Position numbers and translations under genes: made by a program. Positions 7,263 to 11,230 of a DNA stretch of 11,230 nucleotides are shown here, in pieces (the stretch's first letter is position 1; every line of letters begins with the position of its first letter). Source of the stretch: Desulfobacteraceae bacterium (GTDB lineage Bacteria > Desulfobacterota > Desulfobulbia > Desulfobulbales > Desulfobulbaceae); NCBI GenBank assembly GCA_022837185.1, contig JALHJD010000073.1, forward strand, positions 1 through 11,230, read 5' to 3'. The notes beneath the pieces were generated by a model that was not told where the DNA came from, searched no databases, and was given only the letters and a program-made list of their open reading frames with translations.

Positions 7263-7557
7263 CACCATTGTGCCCGGCGGGCAAGTTTCCCGGGACCTGG
7301 AGGCGGGTTTGTCTGTTCCCGGAGAAGGAGATGGAGGAGAAAGTGGCAGGATGGCCGGTCCGCCTTTGTTTTCCGGTCGTTTTGCGGTATCACCCGCCGT
7401 CTCCCGGCGGGACTCGATGTTATGCGGCCATGGATTACCGATTGCATCGGGCAGCCCCATTGCAGCGGCTTCCTTGATTTTTCTTCCGTAAAACGGTAAG
7501 CCATTACCATACGGGACACATTTTTCCAACACGTTCGTTTTCTCAGATTTATCCAAA
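7263..7557. other. Gene-free spacer with several GC-rich hairpins
   Basis: No open frame here resembles a protein; the frames present are short or low in complexity. Small inverted repeats are TGCCC-GGC-GGGCA (7271-7283) and CCCGCCG / CGGCGGG (7393-7399, 7405-7411). A two-step hairpin with arms CCGTA / TACGG (7486-7490, 7510-7514) and GGTAA / TTACC (7495-7499, 7504-7508) is followed by a run of five T within the next dozen bases. The last could be a weak plus-strand terminator. I see no plus-strand promoter that would make a small RNA convincing. Confidence 0.4.
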
Positions 7558-7991
7558 ATGATCAAAAAATCCCCCGCCGGGGGAGAGAGCCGGCTCGTTG
7601 CCGGATCCACCGCCCCGGTCGGGAAAAAGCCAAAGAAGCTTTTCGCGGTGTCGTTTTTCACGGCCTGGTGCAAACAGTGCGGTTTGTGCACACCATTCTG
7701 TCCGAAAAAAATCATCACAACCGATGCCCGCGGCTATCCCCGGATCACCGCTGCCGACAGCCTGCTGGTGATCAATTCAACCCTGGTCGAACAGTCCCCC
7801 ACCAGCTGGGTCATCGGCGTACTCAGCCGCCAGGTTTCCCTTGAGCACCCGACGGCGGCCCTGCTCGCACGAATTCCCCCTGATTCCCGAAAAAGAACAA
7901 AATGGCGTTTGACCTGGGGGTTGAAAAAGGTAAAATGATTCGTATCGAACAGTTACCGCGGGCCATCCTGGACGATGAGGACGATCTGTAA
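7558..7991 (+). pseudogene. Decayed 2-oxoacid:ferredoxin oxidoreductase remnant (ferredoxin + gamma subunit pieces)
   Basis: An open frame (7558-7938, 126 codons) begins like the delta/ferredoxin subunit of 2-oxoacid:ferredoxin oxidoreductases: KKLFAVSFFTAWCKQCGLC, then TPFCPKKIITTDARGYPRIT. It has one complete 4Fe-4S motif (Cys38, Cys41, Cys44, Cys48-Pro). Where the second cluster (CxGCxxCExxCPDFAI) should follow, the protein instead reads ADSLLVINSTLVEQSPT, then SWVIGVLSRQVSLEHPTAALLARIP. These resemble two separated parts of the gamma subunit (the VNSSLV strand and the VSLESL...LP helix). After Pro108 third-position GC drops. The neighbouring frame then reads FPKKNKMAFDLGVEKGK, a plausible gamma C-terminus, ending in IEQLPRAILDDEDDL and TAA at 7989-7991. 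One missing base near 7884 would explain the shift. No clear ribosome site precedes the ATG. Alternatively it is an expressed single-cluster ferredoxin. The ferredoxin part is certain; the gamma assignment is from memory. Confidence 0.55.
7564..7584 (-). terminator. Minus-strand intrinsic terminator-like hairpin
   Basis: Read on the minus strand, a six-pair stem TCCCCC-GGC-GGGGGA (7584 down to 7570) is followed directly by six T (7569 down to 7564). No minus-strand gene lies upstream of it in this window, so it may stop antisense read-through before the usp promoter, or be a relic. On the plus strand it forms a hairpin just inside the start of the kor remnant. Confidence 0.4.
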
Positions 7992-8099
7992 AGGCTTCCC
8001 TGCGGGCGGCGGGGAGAAAACGGCAGCGGGCAGGCGCGGTAACGCCCGACCCTTGGGCCTTCGCCCCAATCATCGACAACCAACGAAACGGGAACAATC

Positions 8100-8678
8100 A
8101 TGAAAGTCACAGCATTCAACGGCAGCGCGCGAAAAGACGGCAACACGGCAATGCTGGTCAATTATGTCTTTGACGAACTGAACAGGGAAGGCATAGACAC
8201 CGAACTCATCCAGTTGTCGGGCAAGCACCCCCACGGCTGCATAGCGTGCTACCAGTGCTTTGAGAGGAAGAACCGCCGCTGCGTGGTCGATACGGACTGC
8301 ATCAATGAATGCATCGAAAAAATGGAGGCCGCGGACGGGATCATTCTTGCCTCCCCCACCTATTTCGCCGACGTGAGCACCGAACTCAAGGCACTCATCG
8401 ACCGCGCCGGCATGACCTCGAGGGCCAACGGCGACATGTTCAAACGCAAGATCGGGGCCGCGGTGGTCGCCCACAGGCGGGGCGGGGCCATCCACGTCTT
8501 TGACACCATCAACCATTTTTTCACCATCGGCCAGATGATCATTGTCGGATCGAGCTACTGGAACTTCGGCGTCGGCCGGGAAAAAGGAGAAGTGGCCGGG
8601 GACGAGGAGGGTGTCCAGACCATGCGGGTGCTGGGCAGGAACATGGCCTGGCTGCTGAAAAAAACCGCGGCCCGATGA
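8100..8678 (+). CDS. Iron-sulfur flavoprotein, NADPH-dependent FMN reductase family
   Basis: This 192-residue flavodoxin-like redox protein begins with the FMN-phosphate loop NGSARKDGNT (7-16) and contains the flavin loop SPTYFADVS (85-93). Between them lies a compact cysteine cluster: Cys47, Cys50, Cys53 and Cys61 (C-x2-C-x2-C-x7-C). This matches the 4Fe-4S motif described for archaeal and bacterial iron-sulfur flavoproteins (Isf), with further cysteines at 67 and 71. It is cytoplasmic, with no signal peptide. Proteins of this family pass electrons between ferredoxin or NAD(P)H and acceptors such as oxygen species or quinones; the acceptor here is unknown. The ATG at 8100 has a moderate ribosome site (GGGAA, about six bases upstream). 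The HD-GYP gene follows after about 55 bases on the same strand and may share its transcript. A plain NADPH:FMN reductase without cluster is the alternative. Confidence 0.85.
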   Translation: MKVTAFNGSARKDGNTAMLVNYVFDELNREGIDTELIQLSGKHPHGCIACYQCFERKNRRCVVDTDCINECIEKMEAADGIILASPTYFADVSTELKALIDRAGMTSRANGDMFKRKIGAAVVAHRRGGAIHVFDTINHFFTIGQMIIVGSSYWNFGVGREKGEVAGDEEGVQTMRVLGRNMAWLLKKTAAR

Positions 8679-8732
8679 TTCCGTCCCGCCTTGCCGCCCT
8701 CCATCTCTGCGTCCCGTATGAACAGGACTGCC

Positions 8733-10910
8733 ATGCCCGGCGGACGACCGGCTGAACAGAACATGAACAGCACCGAAATCGAGACGACCATCCTGCGGAC
8801 CATGGACAACCTCCAGCAGTTGAAGGACATCAATTCCATTCTGGATACGGTCCTGCTGGAGGCAAGAAAGCTCGCCAACGCCGATGCCGGGACAATTTTC
8901 CTGACCGGCCAGTCCGGCCTGACCTTCAATTTCGTCCAATCGGATACCCCGGCGGTCAACAATGACGTCATCGCCTCCCATTACCGGTACTACACGATCC
9001 CCATCGACAAAACGTCGATCGTGGGATACTGTGCGGCGACCGGCGAGCAGATCGTCATAGATGACGCCTATGACCTGCCGCCCGGCCTCCCGTTTGCCTT
9101 CAATTCCTTCTTTGACCGCAAGACCGGCTATCGCACCAGGTCGGTCTTTGCCCTGCCGCTCAAGACCCTGGGCAACACGCTTGTCGGCGTCATGGAGCTC
9201 ATCAATGCCCGGGACGGCGGGAACCGGCCCGCATCCTTTTCGCCGGAAATCCGAAATTATATCGCCCGGTTTGCCGGGTACGCCGCCGCCGCCATTGAAC
9301 GGGGCAAGTGGAACCAGGAGCTTATCCTGCGGATGATCCGCATGGCGGAAATGCATGATCCCGGAGAAACCGCCGCCCATGTGCAGCGGGTCAGCAGCAT
9401 CTCGGCGGAGATTTACCGGCAATGGGCCCGGGACAGGAATATCGATCCGCTCGAGATGAGGCAGTACAGCGATCTCCTGCGGACCGCCGCCATGCTGCAC
9501 GATGTCGGCAAAATAGGGATTCCCGACGAAATCCTGAAAAAACCGGGCAGGCTGAGCGAGGATGAATTTGAGCTCGTCAAGCTGCATACCATCTACGGGG
9601 CCAATCTTTTTGAAAACACAACGTCCGAACTGGACAGGATGTGCCGGGAGATTGCCCTGAACCACCATGAACGCTGGGATGGATCAGGGTATCCCGGCCA
9701 CTATTCCGGCTGCATCGTCCTGCACGACAGGAGCAGCAGTCCCAAAAAGGGAGAGGATATTCCCCTGGCGGCACGAATCGTCGCCCTGGCCGACGTGTTC
9801 GATGCGCTGGCCAGCAAACGGATCTACAAGAGAGCCTGGTCCATGGATGAGATATATACCTTCATCAGGGAAGAATCAGGCCGGCACTTCGATCCCGAAC
9901 TGGTTGACGCCCTGTTCAAGATAACAGTCACCATTGAAGCGATCCAGGAACGGTACAAGGACATTCCTTCCGGCGGCGGCATCAAATCTCCCTCGCTCTC
10001 GGCCCTGAACAATCCGAACATTGTCAGGGAGCAGCAGCTGGCCTGCGGTTGTCCGGAGGATATCTTCAAGGAGATCAAGCACATCGCCGCAATGATCGCC
10101 GATGATTGCAGCTTTGATTTTCTCGAGCTCGTCTTTGACAACATTCAGAGGATCTTCAACGGAGAATTTCCCGGCTATCAGGCCAACAACACCTCCTACC
10201 ACAACCTCGATCATACCATGGCCGTGGCGCTCGCCCTCATCCGCCTCGTCCATGGCAAGCATCTGCGGGACCGGACCCGCTTTTCGTGGGAAATGATCGA
10301 ATGCGGCATTGTCGCCGCCTTCTTTCATGACAGCGGTCTCATTCAGAAAAAAAGCGACAACGAGGGGACCGGGGCAAAGTATACCCGCTTTCATGAAGAA
10401 CGCTCCATTCTTTTTGTCCAGGAATATCTCAACGCAGTGGGTCGTCCCGAACTGACCGGCAGGCGGTGCGCCCAGATGATTCAATGCACCAAGCTGAGCA
10501 ATGACCCACGCGGCCTGCGGTTCGAGTCCGATGAAGTCAGGCTGATGGGGTATATTCTGGGAACGGCTGATATCATCGCCCAGATGGCGGACCGGGTGTA
10601 TCTCGAACGGCTGCCGCTGCTGTTTGACGAACTGAAAGAGGGCGGGGTCCCGGGTTATGAATCAACCGCCGACATCTATCAGCAGACAGTCTCCTTTTTT
10701 CAGCAGGTCATCAGGAAAAGGCTGTTTGATGGTTTTGACGGCATTGTCCACGCGGTGCTGCACCACTTCATCCAAAGGTGGAACATCAACGAGAATCTGT
10801 ACCTCAAGGCCATAGAGAACAACATCAACTACATCGAGTTTCTGAATAAATCCTACCCCATGGAGGGAAATTTCTACCGGCAGTATCTGCGCCGGCAGAT
10901 AAATTATTAA
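8733..10910 (+). CDS. GAF + HD-GYP + C-terminal HD (PDE-like) signalling phosphohydrolase
   Basis: This 725-residue soluble protein has three domains. Residues about 30-190 form a GAF sensor domain (ANADAGTIFL, LPLKTLGNTLVGVMELINAR). Residues about 195-400 form an HD-GYP domain with all expected motifs: AAHVQRV, LHDVGKIGIPDEIL (His256-Asp257), NHHERWDGSGYP (GYP 319-321), ARIVALADVFDAL and KRIYKRAW. About 15 extra residues sit between GYP and the ARI motif. HD-GYP enzymes hydrolyse the second messenger c-di-GMP, and nothing essential seems missing. Residues about 440-705 form a second HD-type domain with YHNLDH (His490, His494), AAFFHDSGL (His532-Asp533) and LGTADIIAQMADR (Asp613), resembling cyclic-nucleotide phosphodiesterases of the YHN class. 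Start at 8733 has AGGA five bases upstream; ATG at 8763 also possible. It probably follows the flavoprotein gene on one transcript. An imperfect hairpin follows the stop. Ligand of the GAF domain and substrate of the second HD domain are unknown. Confidence 0.92.
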   Translation: MPGGRPAEQNMNSTEIETTILRTMDNLQQLKDINSILDTVLLEARKLANADAGTIFLTGQSGLTFNFVQSDTPAVNNDVIASHYRYYTIPIDKTSIVGYCAATGEQIVIDDAYDLPPGLPFAFNSFFDRKTGYRTRSVFALPLKTLGNTLVGVMELINARDGGNRPASFSPEIRNYIARFAGYAAAAIERGKWNQELILRMIRMAEMHDPGETAAHVQRVSSISAEIYRQWARDRNIDPLEMRQYSDLLRTAAMLHDVGKIGIPDEILKKPGRLSEDEFELVKLHTIYGANLFENTTSELDRMCREIALNHHERWDGSGYPGHYSGCIVLHDRSSSPKKGEDIPLAARIVALADVFDALASKRIYKRAWSMDEIYTFIREESGRHFDPELVDALFKITVTIEAIQERYKDIPSGGGIKSPSLSALNNPNIVREQQLACGCPEDIFKEIKHIAAMIADDCSFDFLELVFDNIQRIFNGEFPGYQANNTSYHNLDHTMAVALALIRLVHGKHLRDRTRFSWEMIECGIVAAFFHDSGLIQKKSDNEGTGAKYTRFHEERSILFVQEYLNAVGRPELTGRRCAQMIQCTKLSNDPRGLRFESDEVRLMGYILGTADIIAQMADRVYLERLPLLFDELKEGGVPGYESTADIYQQTVSFFQQVIRKRLFDGFDGIVHAVLHHFIQRWNINENLYLKAIENNINYIEFLNKSYPMEGNFYRQYLRRQINY

Positions 10911-10917
10911 GCCGCTG

Positions 10918-10955
10918 CGGGAGGCTCTTCCTGCCCTGCCTGTCCCGGACTTTTT
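10918..10955 (+). terminator. Imperfect terminator after the GAF/HD-GYP gene
   Basis: Arms CGGGAGGC (10918-10925) and GCC-TG-TCCCG (10938-10947, with a two-base bulge) are followed by GAC and five T (10951-10955). It starts seven bases after the stop codon. The bulge makes it a moderate candidate. Confidence 0.45.
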
Positions 10956-10958
10956 CAT

Positions 10959-10999
10959 TTGACCCGGGTACGGATAAGATGATATTGTGGTAACAATAT
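10959..10999 (+). promoter_or_regulatory. Candidate promoter with overlapping palindromic operator
   Basis: TTGACC (10959-10964), an 18-base spacer and TATTGT (10983-10988) form a possible sigma70 promoter for the zinc-ribbon gene. The -10 element lies within a perfect palindrome, ATATTGT (10982-10988), GGTA, ACAATAT (10993-10999), with half-sites about one helical turn apart. A dimeric regulator bound there would block the promoter. Spacing and -10 match are imperfect, so the promoter call is moderate. Confidence 0.45.
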
Positions 11000-11032
11000 G
11001 AAATAGTTATATTTCCTGTTTTCAGCGGAGCC

Positions 11033-11061
11033 GCAGGCACAGCCTGCCGACTCCGGCAGGC
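11033..11061 (+). promoter_or_regulatory. Leader with two mutually exclusive hairpins
   Basis: Three arms occur in a row: GCAGGC (11033-11038), GCCTGCCG (11042-11049) and CGGCAGGC (11054-11061). The middle arm can pair with the left arm (6 bp, three-base loop) or with the right arm (8 bp, four-base loop), but not both. The right arm ends a few bases before the ribosome site GGGAG of the next gene. There is no T-run, so a translational effect is more likely than termination. Confidence 0.4.
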
Positions 11062-11077
11062 AAGGGAGACGCGACAC

Positions 11078-11230
11078 ATGCTGGTTATCTGCGAAGACTG
11101 CGCAAAAAAATATAATGTTGACGAATCGAGAATCACCGGACGGAGGGCTCGCTTCACCTGCAATCAGTGCGGTCACATCATCATCATTGACAAGGCCGAC
11201 CTGTCCAGGCCTCTGCTCTCGAAAAAAAAA
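11078..11230 (+). CDS. N-terminus of a zinc-ribbon (MJ0042-type) protein, cut by the window edge
   Basis: ATG at 11078 follows GGGAG nine bases upstream and opens a frame that runs off the right edge after 51 codons. The visible part starts MLVICEDCAKKYNVDESRIT and continues ARFTCNQCGHIIII. Two CxxC pairs (Cys5/Cys8 and Cys28/Cys31) separated by about 19 residues form a small zinc ribbon of the MJ0042 type. In Desulfobacterota and myxobacteria this ribbon often sits at the N-terminus of longer proteins such as response regulators, chemotaxis-type receptors or membrane proteins with a pre-transmembrane ribbon. The remainder is not visible, so the effector part cannot be named. The stretch ends in a lysine run encoded by nine consecutive A bases at the window edge. 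Confidence 0.7.
   Translation, partial: MLVICEDCAKKYNVDESRITGRRARFTCNQCGHIIIIDKADLSRPLLSKKK

Noticed and set aside
7263..7525. Small RNA in the spacer
   Set aside because: A weak terminator-like hairpin exists near 7486-7525, but no plus-strand promoter or conserved structure could be recognised.
7251..7718. 155-codon minus-strand frame between usp and the kor remnant
   Set aside because: Pro/Ser/Gly-rich low-complexity translation, contains a terminator-like hairpin and the usp -35 region, and no family resemblance.
8070..9668. 532-codon minus-strand frame
   Set aside because: Antisense to the flavoprotein and GAF/HD-GYP genes; composition only, no motifs.
1..11230. CRISPR arrays, insertion sequences, tRNA/rRNA genes or defence genes
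   Set aside because: No regularly spaced repeats, transposase motifs, terminal repeats or structural RNA signatures were seen.

Overview
The window is GC-rich, gene-dense bacterial DNA. Its family content points to Desulfobacterota (former Deltaproteobacteria): a CxxC zinc-ribbon N-terminus of the MJ0042 type, a GAF/HD-GYP signalling protein, an iron-sulfur flavoprotein, a KorD-type ferredoxin remnant, a vWA-OmpA lipoprotein and a long-form plant-like phosphofructokinase. This taxonomic call is inferred from families, not from a marker gene.

Layout. Positions 1-212 hold the C-terminal end of an unrecognised, highly charged coiled-coil protein (+). Positions 394-1360 hold a secreted cupredoxin and a small four-helix, histidine-bearing membrane protein (+), followed by a hairpin terminator. 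Positions 1537-2837 hold a promoter region, a lipoprotein with a von Willebrand A domain and an OmpA-like peptidoglycan-binding domain (+), and a strong intrinsic terminator. Positions 7262 down to 2836 form one minus-strand operon: sigma70-like promoter, universal stress protein, glycogen phosphorylase, ATP-type phosphofructokinase. It runs convergent to the lipoprotein gene, and the phosphofructokinase stop codon lies in the terminator T-tract.

Positions 7239-7557 hold no convincing gene, only the usp promoter and several GC-rich hairpins. Positions 7558-7991 look like a decayed scar of a 2-oxoacid:ferredoxin oxidoreductase (kor/vor-type) operon: the first half of a ferredoxin subunit runs straight into C-terminal pieces of a gamma subunit, followed by a frameshift. 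Positions 8100-8678 encode an iron-sulfur flavoprotein. Positions 8733-10910 encode a GAF, HD-GYP and second-HD-domain protein, probably a c-di-GMP phosphodiesterase with an additional cyclic-nucleotide-PDE-like domain. At the right edge a new gene starts at 11078 with a four-cysteine zinc ribbon, preceded by a palindrome and two mutually exclusive hairpins.

How the genes work together. The minus-strand operon is a coherent carbon-reserve module: the phosphorylase releases glucose-1-phosphate from glycogen and the kinase commits the hexose phosphate to glycolysis, with a stress protein as first gene. The cupredoxin and membrane protein may form a periplasmic electron-transfer pair. The flavoprotein and HD-GYP protein are close and co-directional and may couple redox or nucleotide sensing. 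No CRISPR array, insertion sequence, tRNA or rRNA was seen. The most unusual items are the kor scar, the double-HD signalling protein and the leader of the zinc-ribbon gene.
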